From contig SDOX01000096.1 in NCBI GenBank assembly GCA_004565275.1, positions 104,415-168,414 on the forward strand: 64,000 nucleotides of DNA. The letters are read 5' to 3'. The translations under genes were made by a program, and so were the position numbers. Of this stretch, positions 46,080-56,452 are shown piece after piece; positions within the stretch are counted from its first letter, which is position 1, and each line of letters begins with the position of its first letter. The notes beneath the pieces are model-generated. The model was given only the letters and a program-made list of their open reading frames with translations. It was not told where the DNA came from and made no database searches. This stretch comes from Nannochloropsis salina CCMP1776 (lineage: Eukaryota; Sar; Eustigmatophyceae; Eustigmatales; Monodopsidaceae).

Positions 46080-47774
46080 ATGTGGCAGAACAAGAATGGC
46101 AAATCCTCGGGCCTCCTGCCTGGTCGCGAGAGTTTGGGACCTCTCTTTCTCATGGGGACGACCCCTGTATTCATTTTCATCACATGGTTCACCATGCAGC
46201 ATCTGGACGGAGATTTTGGCAGGCTGATCGAGAGTTTCCGAGCGGTGAGTCAGCCTCATTGATGCGGACAACAGGCCATTAACACGAGCGGGAATCATCG
46301 ACCGTAGATGTCTCACTCACGCCCTGACATCCCTAAGTACAGCATGGATGGGGCTACTTAAAAGTCATTGTGCCCTCGCCCTTTGATCCCACAGCCTGGA
46401 AGGTCATTCTCTCCTACATGGCGGTGGAGTTGGCTTTCATGCGGTGAGTGCCTTGACATCTTCCGCCCCCGGCACAATTTTACTTAACCCGTCCAACTGG
46501 CGTCTTCCAGCAAAATCATGCTTATACGGGGAGGATGGGGCTCTTGTGGTGGGGATATTTAGGTCGACTTGTCTTTAACCCTCGTTGTTAATTCTCGCTA
46601 CATCCGACTGCTCTTCTGAACCTTGAGCTAACCGCACGTGTCGGCGATTCATGCTTTATCAGCTCACAACCCTGAACGACTCAACTATGTGCTCTCGTTC
46701 AGGCTCCTGCCCGGCAAGACCTTCAAAGCGACCGTGACGCCCGCAGGGAACGTGCCGGTCTACCGGGCCAACGGTATGCAGGCGTACGCCGCCTCCCTCC
46801 TTCTCTTCTTCCTCCTACAGCGGTACGGCCCCGCCCACGGCCTGCATGTGTCCTGGGTCTACCACCACATGGGAGAACTCTTGTCGGCCATGAACGTCTT
46901 CTCGCTGGCCTTCTGTCTCTTCCTCTTGGTCAAGGGCCTCACCTTCCCCTCCTCCTCAGACTCGGGCTCCTCCGGCAACTGGGTGATCGACTTCTACTGG
47001 GGCACCGAGCTCTACCCGCGCGTGCTGGGCTTCGACCTGAAGATGTTCACCAACTGCCGCTTCGGGATGATGTTTTGGGCGCTCGGCATCCTCTGCTACG
47101 CGCAGGCCCAGGCTGAGAAGGACGGTTTTCTCTCTAACGCCATGCTCGTCAGCGTGCTCCTCCAGCTCATCTACATCACCAAGTTCTTCTACTGGGAGAC
47201 GGGCTACCTCTGCTCCATGGACATCCAGCACGACCGCGCGGGCTACTACATCTGCTGGGGCTGCTTGGTCTGGGTGCCTGCCGTCTACACTTCTCCCTCC
47301 TACTTCCTGGTCAACCACGGCGGCCGCGACATCGGCACCCTCACTGCCCTCCTTCTTCTCTCGGCCGGCGCTGCCTGCGTGGGGATCAACTACTGGGCTG
47401 ACCGTCAGCGTCAGGTCTTCCGCGCCTCGGACGGGAAGTGCAGCATCTGGGGCAAGCCTCCTGTCTTCATCACCGCCTCCTACACGACCGAGAAGGGCGA
47501 GAAGCGCTCCTCTATCCTTCTCGCGTCAGGCTGGTGGGGTGTAGCGCGCCACTTTCACTACGTCCCAGAGATTATGGGCGCTTTCTTATGGAGCTGCCCG
47601 GCAGGCTTCTACGGCCTTCGCTTCTTTTTGGCCTACTTTTATGTGATTTTCTTGACCCCCCTCCTCTTTGACCGGGCTTTCCGTGACGATGCCCGTTGCC
47701 GTGACAAGTATGGCAAGCATTGGGATAAATACTGCGCGCTTGTGCCTTACAAAATGATCCCTGGAATATTGTAA
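46080..47774 (+). CDS. DHCR7: 7-dehydrocholesterol (sterol Delta7) reductase
   Basis: Three exons (46080-46244, 46343-46443, 46703-47774) give 445 residues, similar to plant DWARF5. LLPGKTFKATVTPAGNVPVY and RANGMQAYA open the reductase core. Then come SSSDSGSSGNWVIDFYWGTE, PRVLGFDLKMFTNCRFGMM and HDRAGYYICWGCLVWVPAVY. The C-terminus has LLASGWWGVARHFHYVPEIM and ends YKMIPGIL, as in plant and animal DHCR7 (CxxIPxxY/L). This signature separates it from Delta14 reductases and the lamin B receptor. The enzyme is a polytopic ER protein that reduces the C7-C8 double bond with NADPH in the last steps of sterol synthesis. The body of exon 3 is unusually GC-rich and C-ending in codon choice compared with neighbours such as the IQ gene, suggesting high expression. 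Confidence 0.95.
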
Positions 47775-48635
47775 GCCTGGACAACCGTCTCGGCAAAGCT
47801 TCCGACCCCGCTCGCTTCGTGCCCTCAATACGTCTGAGCTTCTTGGTACCGCATATCTTAGCACATTGGATGCGAAAACTTCCCATGGAGGAAAACGATT
47901 AACGTCAAAGTAATGCGGAACAGTTCAGTGCTTTGTTAGCGCATGCATAGGACGCAGTCCTGGTAGACTCACTTGCATGTCTTGTTTAATTGGTCGGTGA
48001 AAGGACCGTTTCGCCGGATAATTGCGGCAAAGGTCTTCCTACATTACAGCTCCTTTGAAGCCTTATGACGGCAAATATTCTTATTTACTTTTGATGCTTT
48101 GTCGTACGTGAGATTACATGAGAGGGCCTCTCTTAATCTAAAGCGTAGCAGCGCCTGTCGAATCGCTGAACGCATGTAGTAAGCTGCCAGTAGCCGTTGC
48201 TTCAAGGGCAGCCCCGAGAAGTCCAGAGCTCAACAGTTCTGGTCCTCAATAATCATGAACGCTTTTCGATGTAAGGGACGCAGCGAGCTATGGATGTGCT
48301 TGGTGCTCGTGAACGAGCGAGAGAAGGGGCCATAAATCCCGTCCAGCATGGTGCCTCTCGTGAGGAGATGCTAGTCAAATGAGATGCTTAGCCTAGTTTC
48401 ATGTCTTTTTGCTTCGCTTGGGTTCCATCGCGAAATGCATCTCGAAAAAATAGTCATCGGTGTTGTGGAATGTCTCTATCTACAGGTGACATCATCTGTA
48501 GCGCAATACTTCCGCTTCTCGTAGGCATGAAATTGAAGTCTAAGGAAGTCTCCGTTTCCAACACAGGAAAGAAACCATGGAACGTACGACGAGCATCCGC
48601 TACTTCGGAAAAGTCAAAGCGTCGGCCCAGCTTCC
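47775..48635. other. Intergenic
   Basis: 3' flank of DHCR7 and 5' flank of the DCAF4-like gene. No exon, repeat or RNA recognised. Confidence 0.5.
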
Positions 48636-50535
48636 ATGATAATGAAAGGTAATGATAGTCGTGGTCAGAATAGCGGTACTAGAGGGCCTAGATTTGAACA
48701 TGAGAGGCGCATTTGTCAGGATGGGATGGCGGCAAGTGGGAGGAGGCGGAGGCGAGGCAGGAGGGTCGATCCGCACGCTTTCGAGCGCCAACTTGAGGAG
48801 CAGCGGCGGAGGCAGCAAGCAGCAAGGGAGGGAGGAGGGGTAAAAACGAAAGGAGGAGATGGAGAGGAAAAAATCGAAGAAGCGGCAGTCAATAGTGAAG
48901 CAGCCTGGATGGACGCAGGACCCGCTTCTTTTTCTTACGCCGCACCGCCGTCATCATTAGCTAATTCTGACAACGGATATCGTTCTGGACTGGGACGTGG
49001 CTGTCAGCCAGTAATCCGAGGTAAGTAAAGGCAGCACATGAGCAAAGTTTGGTGCTCACTTTGAGACTTGGCCCAAAAGGTATACTCTTAATTGGGGGTC
49101 CTTCTCGTGAATTGCTCACGTTTTCAACATCTCAACGGTCTTGGCAGGATATTACTTTGACGAAGGTTGTGGACGGTACTTTCGACTTGAGCAGTCATCC
49201 CTGCGAGGGTCCCTTCCAAGCAGACAAGCGCGGATCCCGCCCGAGAAGCCATCACCGCCACCAAGGACGCCGCAGCTGTCGCGTGGTCCGCCGCAAAATA
49301 TCTACCGGCGATTGAGGCTGCGGGAAGGGCAGCGCGGGCGGCGCTTCCACATGGGCAATTTGGGTGGGCTCTTGCGCCTGAGTGCCGCCGGAGCCGTCCT
49401 GGGCCAGGACTCGACGCTGGAGGACGTGGACGTGATGAGAGGGTGGGTGGCGACAGGCGCCAGGAACGGAACACTCTGTATCAGCCACCTGTCACAAGGC
49501 GAGCATTTTCAGACCGGCATTTTGAGCCTTGCCTCTTCCATAACCAGGGTCCGCTGGCGCGACGACAGGAGGTGGGTGCAAAGCCACGCCCTCCCCGGTC
49601 TCCTGGCTGTCGCCGAGACGGGAGCGAGCGCGGGCTCGGGAGGAGGGGCGGCCGCCGTAACGGTCTGCACGCTTCGAGGCGAGAGCTACGACGGGTCGAC
49701 ACTGGAGGAGTGCACGGCGTTGGCGTCGACCCGCTTTTTGCTGGGATCGCGCGACCTGTGGGGCGTCGAGTGGGACCATGTCGCGGGGCGGCGCCTTCTG
49801 CCAGGCCTCTCCCCGGGGCCCCTGGTCGTCCTGGACCTGGAGGCTCGCCGGCAGCTCAGGCACCCCTTCTCCCTAGCCAGTGATTGCTTCGCCTCCCACT
49901 GGAGCCCCGGCGGCGCGGAGGACCGCCCTGTCTTCTTAGGCCTGCGCAACGGCCAAGTACAGCGAGTAGACCTGCGGTCAGGCGCCACGTCCTCCAGGCC
50001 GCTGACTCGCATGGGCTGCTTGGTGGATCAGCTCGAGCTGCTGCACGACGAGCGAAGGCTGGCGGTGAGCGACCAACTGGGAGCTATTCGGCTGCTAGAC
50101 CTGCGCTTTGCCACCTCTCGGGGTCTGTGCGACATCCCTCCTACATCAAGCAGGCCCGCAAGCACGGGCTTCGTCCTCGATCCGCACGATGGAACCCTCT
50201 GCATGACCATGACTCCCGACGGCTCCCTCCTCTCGTATGACTTGAAAGCCTCTGAGCCAGGGGAGCAAGGCGGGCGGGCCCATCTCCTCGGCTCCCTGAC
50301 CGCCCACGCGCCTTCGTCCCATCCGGCCCCGCCTCGCCACTTCCTGAGCCGTCGTTGGGGATGCTCGGTGGGTTTCGGCGCACTCCCAGCCCAGGAAATC
50401 GCCGGGGTGTTTGACAATCAAGGTAAAGATGCGCTGTGGCCAGTTTTGGTGTCCGGAGACCGCACTTCGGGCAAACTGATGCGGCTTCGGCTGCAGCGAG
50501 AGAATGGGGACGGTCCGAGGGAAAGACATGAGTGA
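48636..50535 (+). CDS. DCAF4-like WD40 protein, CUL4 substrate receptor
   Basis: Two exons (48636-49020 and 49148-50535, phase 1) give 590 residues; a start at the internal ATG 48726 (MAASGRRRRRGRR) would give 560. Across the junction the sequence GYYFDEGCGRYFRLEQ matches the PGFYFDPEKKRYFRL box of DCAF4/WDR21. Arg-rich stretches (GRRRRRGRRVDPHAFERQ) precede it. The rest forms degenerate WD40 blades. VFLGLRNGQVQRVDLRSG and RRLAVSDQLGAIRLLDLRFA are the clearest; the latter has the LDLR (WDxR-type) DDB1-contact pattern. DCAFs dock substrates on DDB1-CUL4 ubiquitin ligases. The coding part is very GC-rich. Orthology rests mainly on the FYFD box and blade order. Confidence 0.75.
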
Positions 50536-50832
50536 AAGAACTCTCAGGCCTGTGATATGCGGTAAGTAGATCCTAGATAGATATACCGAATTTTATGCAC
50601 TGGTTTCTATGCTTGAAGTGTGCAGATTTTCAAGAAATGTGTGATTGAAAGTGTAGATAGCATGTCACAAGACCAGTAGCGAGTTTTTGAAAGCACCCTT
50701 TTTCATTTGCTTTGAGACCCTGTGTCTCGTGTTTAGCCTACAAAAGGGACGAGTCCCGTATGTTTCCTTCTATGTTGGCCCCTGCACTTCGCCCGACACT
50801 CTTGGACCCACCCCTCCCCGTGTCCGCCTTCT
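50536..50832. other. Short intergenic between convergent genes
   Basis: 3' flanks of the DCAF4-like and proteasome beta5 genes. Nothing coding. Confidence 0.5.
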
Positions 50833-51669
50833 TTACATGGCCATCCTTGCCGTCTTCTCCTCCTGATACTTGTAGTGGAGTTCGTTACAGTCCCCCGAGA
50901 ATACCTTGACCCACCCCTGCTCCTGCACGTGGTAGACATTAATGATTCCACCAGAGTACGCATCTCGGTGCGTGGCGTGGTAGATGGCGCGGCGGCCCAA
51001 CTCGATGGCCTCGTCTGCGCTCAAATCCTTGCGGTAGTGGGCATCGAGCACGCCATAAGCGTATGTAGATCCCGAGCCCACAGAAAAGAGGTTGCCCTTG
51101 AGCCGCATGCCGTCGTTGTCCACGTAAAAGAGCTGGGGCCCGGTCTTGTCCCACCCCGTGATCATGGTGCCCATGGACAAACCGTAGCCTCGGTACTGCA
51201 TTACCGTGTTCGCCAACAATTTGGACGCTGCGGCCACCGATATGCGCTCCTTATGCCGCAATTCATAAAGACGACACTGAATGCCCAGATTTCTCTCCCA
51301 GAAAGAGCAATCTGCGGCACCTCCTGCCATAGTCCCGAGCAGGTACGGGTTGATCTCGATGACTTTCTTGACGGTGCCCGAGGCTACATAGGCGCCTTGC
51401 GTTGACCGAGAATCAACCGCTACAACAATGCCTCCATCAAATTTGAATGCCAGCGTTGTGGTTCCCTTCGCAAATTTCAGCTCTTGGTGTTGATCTGTCC
51501 CATATCCGACGCCAAAATTCGTTTTGCAGAACGACGCCGGGTCCTCCACGGCCGGTAGGAGAAATCCTGCTTCCTCAGCCTTCGCATGTGGAGGCAATAT
51601 CGCTCCTCGCTTTCCACCAGCCCGTAGGGATTTTCCCAAATCCAAAATATCGGTGCCAATGGCGTGCAT
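50833..51669 (-). CDS. PSMB5: 20S proteasome subunit beta type-5 (precursor)
   Basis: A 278-residue precursor from the ATG at 51669. A longer open frame upstream lacks conservation and is left out. The propeptide (69 residues) ends in KFAKG, so Thr70 becomes the N-terminal nucleophile: [20 protein letters not shown]. The family Asp17 (VDSRS) and Lys33 (GTVKKVIEI) are present, as is the [11 protein letters not shown] block near the chymotrypsin-like site. Beta5 supplies the chymotrypsin-like activity. Length and propeptide size match PSMB5, and no introns interrupt the mature part. Confidence 0.95.
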   Translation of the reverse strand: MHAIGTDILDLGKSLRAGGKRGAILPPHAKAEEAGFLLPAVEDPASFCKTNFGVGYGTDQHQELKFAKGTTTLAFKFDGGIVVAVDSRSTQGAYVASGTVKKVIEINPYLLGTMAGGAADCSFWERNLGIQCRLYELRHKERISVAAASKLLANTVMQYRGYGLSMGTMITGWDKTGPQLFYVDNDGMRLKGNLFSVGSGSTYAYGVLDAHYRKDLSADEAIELGRRAIYHATHRDAYSGGIINVYHVQEQGWVKVFSGDCNELHYKYQEEKTARMAM

Positions 51670-51811
51670 TTCGGAAGAAAGGAAAGGCAAAGTAAAGCAA
51701 GGGCTATCTGTCCATGGTGAGGGGGTGCAGGAAGTTAGTGATCTCTCATGCGTAAGCTCTGGAGTACAACCAACATAGACACCGCGCTGTACTAGGGGCA
51801 AAGAATTCTCG

Positions 51812-52177
51812 CTAGACTCTTTCACGAATCCACTGAGTGAGCGCGGGGAGGACAAAGGGTCCCAGCAAGGCTAGCATGGCATTGAGTGCTTCTTCGTCTT
51901 CGTCTCGGGCTTCAGCGAGACCCTCGCCACTGCCGTCACGGCCTAGCACAGTGCCGCACTGCAACAACTGCCACAATGAGCGTATGGCTCAAAGAAAAAG
52001 TACGGCATCGAATTTACCACAGCGGACTGGGCCACGCGCCAGTCGCTGTAGCGCAGCCTTCATTTCCAACCTCGTCTCGGAACAGACTCGCCCGCGGCCC
52101 AAGCGCCAAGAGCGGACGAGGACTTGAAGGGGGCGGGTCTGGCAGAGGCGAAGGGGAAACGACTCAGACATATCCAT
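51812..52177 (-). CDS. Possible small minus-strand gene, unresolved
   Basis: Two minus-strand open segments look protein-like. One begins at ATG 52177 ([13 protein letters not shown]) and is followed by a GTAAAT donor-like site near 52000. The other reads [20 protein letters not shown], continues through [15 protein letters not shown] and [15 protein letters not shown], and stops at 51812. Their phases do not join with any consensus splice pair I tried, so the gene is only suspected. It would sit between beta5 and trehalase, and I recognise no family. Confidence 0.25.
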
Positions 52178-52217
52178 ACCGCGTTTAGCACGATTCAATC
52201 TCACAGTCGAAAGCAAT

Positions 52218-54912
52218 ATGACACAGGACCCATTGCGGGGGCTGGGATGGGATGCGCAGAGACTATGGATCGTTTATCACCCCCAAACGCCAGAGAGGTC
52301 CAAATTTGTCGTCGTGGGCTCTTCGCGGCAGAGATGTTTTCTTTTGGTGCGCATTATTAGCGGCTACTTGCCTGCTAAGCTGTTGGAGAGGCACTCAAAC
52401 AGACGAATTGAATCGTAAGCCGGGCATTGCATCTCGTCTTCGAAGACGCGTAGCATCTTTGCCGCTAAGGCACCAGGTCCTTGCGCAGGGAAAGGCCGAC
52501 ATACGACGTGGCGACAGGTGAGTAGGCGAACGAGCTTTCTTTGCACGTCTACCCGGTCTTTTTTTGAAAGCGAAGGAAGGAGGGGTGAAGCGAGCATGCT
52601 GTTTCGAACACCGAATGATAAATTTTACATGTGTGCACCGGCCTTCGGCCCGATCCCTCGTGTCCTGATATCTTGTCGCCCTGACTCTCACTCCACGCCT
52701 TCTTCTAACGCAGACAACTTGGGGCCCCGAGCAGCTCTAGGGCAGGGTCATGGGTCTGGCAGCGCCGGAAGCGCGCCTTCGACAGCCCTTCAGAAAGAGC
52801 TTGTAAAGTCTTCTGCGAGGGCGAGCTGTTGAGGGCAGTCCAGACGGCCGGAATCTTCCAAGACTCGAAGGAGTTTGTAGACATGTCCATGCGTATGGAT
52901 CCCGAGGTGGTGCTTAAAAAGTTCGATGCCCTCAGACCTGAGGAAAGAAAAGACCCGGGAATCCTCGCTGCTTTCGTAAGTGAGCACTTTTCGACCCCAG
53001 GCTCGGAGCTAGTGGCCATACAGCCCCAAGACTTCACCGACTCGCCCTCCGTTTTGCAGAGCCTGACACCCGGCTCCTCCTACTACGCATGGGCCCAAAC
53101 TTTGAACCAGGCCTTCGCCTCTTTGACACGCAAGGTCTCCGACGACGTCTTCCTGAACCCGCAGCGGTACTCGATCCTGCGGCGCACGCACCCAGTGGTA
53201 ATCCCTGGCGGGCGTTTCCGGGAAAGCTACTACTGGGACTCGTACTGGATCGTCTTGGGGCTCTTGGCCTGCGACATGAAGGACACTGCCCGGGGCCTGG
53301 TGCAGAACTTGTTGGACGACGTGGCCAACTTTGGCTTCGTGCCCAATGGCGGCCGTATCTACTACCTGAACCGCTCCCAGCCCCCTTTGCTCTCGGAGAT
53401 GGTGCTGGCCTTACTGGAGGCTGACGCTGGTCTTATGGAAGGTGAGTGTCGTGCCTGGTGGTCATCGAAAGGCTTATGTTGGAAGGAGACGGTGCATGAG
53501 CCATCGAGAGTTCTTGTTGCATTGGCGGAATACAAAATGTGAGCGGTGGTCTATAGGGTAGCTTTCCTTTGATCTTCCTGACCGGCGCTTTTTACATCTT
53601 GCTGACGATACCTGGATGACCGATAAATCCCTTACATGATGTCACAGACGCAGATTTTGTAGCCTCCGCAACCACCCTTCTGGACGCTGAGTATACCTTC
53701 TGGATGGAAGAGGGCAATCACGCCGTAGCGTTGGAGGACAAAGAAGGCCACGCTCATGTGCTCAACCGGTATTGGACTTCGACGAGCTACCCGCGGCCAG
53801 AATCCTTCAAGGAGGATCTCGCAAGCAAGTCGGAGGCTAACGGAACATCGAAAATGTACGGAGGGTTGTTCGCCAACATAGCCGCGGGCGCCGAGTCGGG
53901 CTGGGATTTCTCCTCGCGATGGATCCCCCCCGGTCCCAATGGCACGTTTTCCATGAGCGCAATTGAAACGAGCAACGTGCTTCCCGTGGAGCTGAACGCA
54001 TACCTCTATCGCATGGAGCGCAATTTGGCCCGTCTTCACGAGCTTCAAAGCTCGGCAACGCTCCCGAAATTCCCCTTCAGGGCAACTAATCTGCGACCCA
54101 GCGAAAGAAAGGCGGCCGACATCCTGACGTCGCCCACAGCAATCAAGTATAGTTTAAGCGCAGATAAAAGAGCACTAGCCATGGACAAGTTCATGTGGGA
54201 CGGAGAGTCAGGGATGTGGCGAGACTATGTGATCCATTCACACGCGGGCCGGCCGTCTCCAGGAGGCGGCGCCACGTCGGTATCGAATTTTATTCCGTTG
54301 TGGGCGGGGTTGACGGCAAATCCACTCGTGATGGACGGCTCCACCAAGGTGGCCCAGGCCATTGCGACGCTGAAAGCAAGCGCGCTTGTACAGGTCGGCG
54401 GACTGCAGACGACAGTGAAAAGTACGAGAGAGCAGTGGGATCGACCCAACGCCTGGCCGCCATTACAGCAGCTAATGATCGAGGGCTTGGTCCGCACCAA
54501 TATGTCCGAAGGCATTCAACTGGCAGATGAGCTGGCTAAGGCATGGCTGGAGAGCAATTACTTGGGCTTCGCCAACAGCGGCTACATGCACGAAAAATAC
54601 AACGCCTTTATACCAGGAGCGCGGGGGGAAGGCGGTGAATACTACCCTCAGGTAGGCTTTGGCTGGACGAACGGAGTCGTATTGCACCTGCTAAAAATCT
54701 ACGGGGACAGCTGGGCTGTGCTTGGAGATAACGCCATGCTCAGTGAAGCAGATGAGGAACTAAGCTCACGACCAGCCGCTTCGGCATTCGATGTTTCCGA
54801 CGTGGGAAGTGTTGAGGTGGAGCACACAAGTATAACGACACGAGAGGAAGGGGACAGAGCCGTACGGGAGCGGCGAGAGAGGATGATGGAGATCGAAGGT
54901 GGAGGCATTTGA
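52218..54912 (+). CDS. Trehalase, GH37
   Basis: Proposed exons 52218-52414, 52735-53441 and 53648-54912 give 722 residues. Exons 2 and 3 are certain. Exon 1 fits in phase but adds an unconserved N-terminus, so the true start is open. Conserved blocks: VFCEGELLRAVQTAGIFQDS, then KEFVDM; signature 1 IPGGRFRESYYWDSYW; the acid in GAESGWDFSSRW; signature 2 QWDRPNAWPPLQQL; and HEKYNAF with the catalytic base, then GGEYYPQVGFGWTNGVVL. GH37 enzymes invert alpha,alpha-trehalose to two glucoses. The proposed exon 1 has a hydrophobic patch (FLLVRIISGYL), which could be an anchor; the location is unknown. A charged tail of ~60 residues follows the domain. Confidence 0.88.
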
Positions 54913-55279
54913 CTGTACGCCTTGTCTCCTGTTGTAGATGATTCTGAGGACCGGGAGGCGCGCGCCTGTCTTTCTTCGTGTAATTTATGTAAGGATGGAG
55001 TGGAATATCTGGGACTCAAAGTAGAGCACATAGTCGTACGGAATCATCCAGGAAATAAAAGGAATTCGCCTCCTTCGATGCCCTGGTCTCGTACACTACC
55101 GGGCCTAGGTCACGGAGTGTGGAAAGTACTAAGCTGACCGCGATTTCAATTCTCTTTACTTCTTTCTGATACTTTTATTCGCGCAATTTTGTACGCGCCC
55201 ATGGTACAAGTTATTTTCGGGGCTCCGGCCATTTTGTAGCTGTCAGTCCCTCTCAACATTCCGTCGTTAAAGTGAGATC
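54913..55279. other. Intergenic between convergent genes
   Basis: 3' flanks of trehalase and ARFRP1. No gene recognised. Confidence 0.5.
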
Positions 55280-56130
55280 TCAATCCAATTTCCTTGCCAG
55301 CCCCTTGGCCTCCTGCACCAGCCACCGGACCCCACTTTCTAGGCCTTCACAAGTCAGCGCACTGCAAGGATGTACCTGTATCACCCTGTGTCGCAGCACC
55401 CTGTCTATCTTAAAGGACTCCGCCACGTCTTCCTCTGAAAGTGCCCCCGGCAGGTCCTGTTTGTTCGCGAAAAGCAAGACGGGGACGTCTCCGAGGTCCT
55501 CATGGTCCAAAATGCTGGCGAACGCAAGCTTCGCCTCCTCAAAACGGCCTACATCAGCAGCATCGAGCACGAAGACCACACCGTGAGCGTCCGCGTAGTA
55601 TTTGTCCCAGATGGAACGCATTCGCACTTGGCCTCCCAGATCCCACAGAATCACAAAGCAGCCCTCGATGTCCATCTTTCCAACATTTAGACCGACTGTC
55701 GGCGTTATTTTCTCTGGAGGAATGCCTTGCACTTTTCGAAAAATTCCCTTCGACTGCTCCAACAGCGTGGTCTTTCCCGCGTGGTCCAGCCCAAGGATTA
55801 GAACGTGCACTTCCGTTTTGGAGAAAATGTACTTAATGAAGCCCGCGAGAAGTGAGAACTGCGGGTGCACGTCAAGAGTGTTTTGGTAAGTTGAATATTC
55901 GTGCCACTGGGGCGTCAACACGTGAGAGAAAGCTGCACACTAGTCCATCACATATACGTGATGAGAGTAAGAGCGGTTCAAGATGAGCAAGGTTTGAGGA
56001 CTCAACCCGATCTTGCGAAAGCAAATAATCGCATCCGCCGGATATCCGATCGTGCGTCCATTTCATGTAAAGTCAACGTCACCAATTTAAAGGCATGGCT
56101 GGGGCCGCAATATGATTATCAACCTACCAT
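55280..56130 (-). CDS. ARFRP1: ARF-related GTPase ARFRP1/Arl3p
   Basis: The main exon (55858-55280) encodes 192 residues starting FSLLAGFIKYIFSKTEVHVL. It carries P-loop GLDHAGKTT, switch I ITPTVGLN, switch II WDLGGQ, NKQD and SAL. The order and the insert after switch I match ARFRP1 (yeast Arl3p), a trans-Golgi GTPase that recruits ARL1 and golgins. The exon begins directly after a CCGCAG acceptor, one codon short of the family's initiator Met. Upstream, an ATG at 56130-56128 is followed at once by a GTAGGT donor, so the likely first coding exon is the ATG alone, giving 193 residues. The alternative is an unspliced upstream frame starting at 55921, which would add ~20 unconserved residues. 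The protein lacks the N-terminal Gly of myristoylated ARFs, as ARFRP1 does; Arl3p is N-acetylated at Met-Phe, and Met-Phe is what this model gives. Confidence 0.88.
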
Positions 56131-56452
56131 TTTTTTGCCCCACCGCGGGGAGGGAGACAATAATCGACGCAAGGGCGCGCAAACGCGTCTAAGTTACGGA
56201 ATTCGCAGCCTGTATCGCGACCTATACTCCTGTAAATTGGGACCTGCTGCCGTTGGGTACGCATTTGAGTTCAAAGTGACACGGGTTGTGGTCTTGGAAG
56301 TAGTTGCCGGCGCAGACAGTGCCTGCCCCTCGCCTCCAAGTGGGCGATGGCGTCGACGTGTCTTTCCAGGCGCGAGCAGCAAGGCCGGTTGAGCAATTAC
56401 AAACGATTGTTTCATAAAACATGACGTGTTTATAAAGCGTTTGCTTTTTCTT
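56131..56452. other. Intergenic
   Basis: Upstream of ARFRP1 and downstream of the CEP70 gene (both on the minus strand). Nothing coding. Confidence 0.5.
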
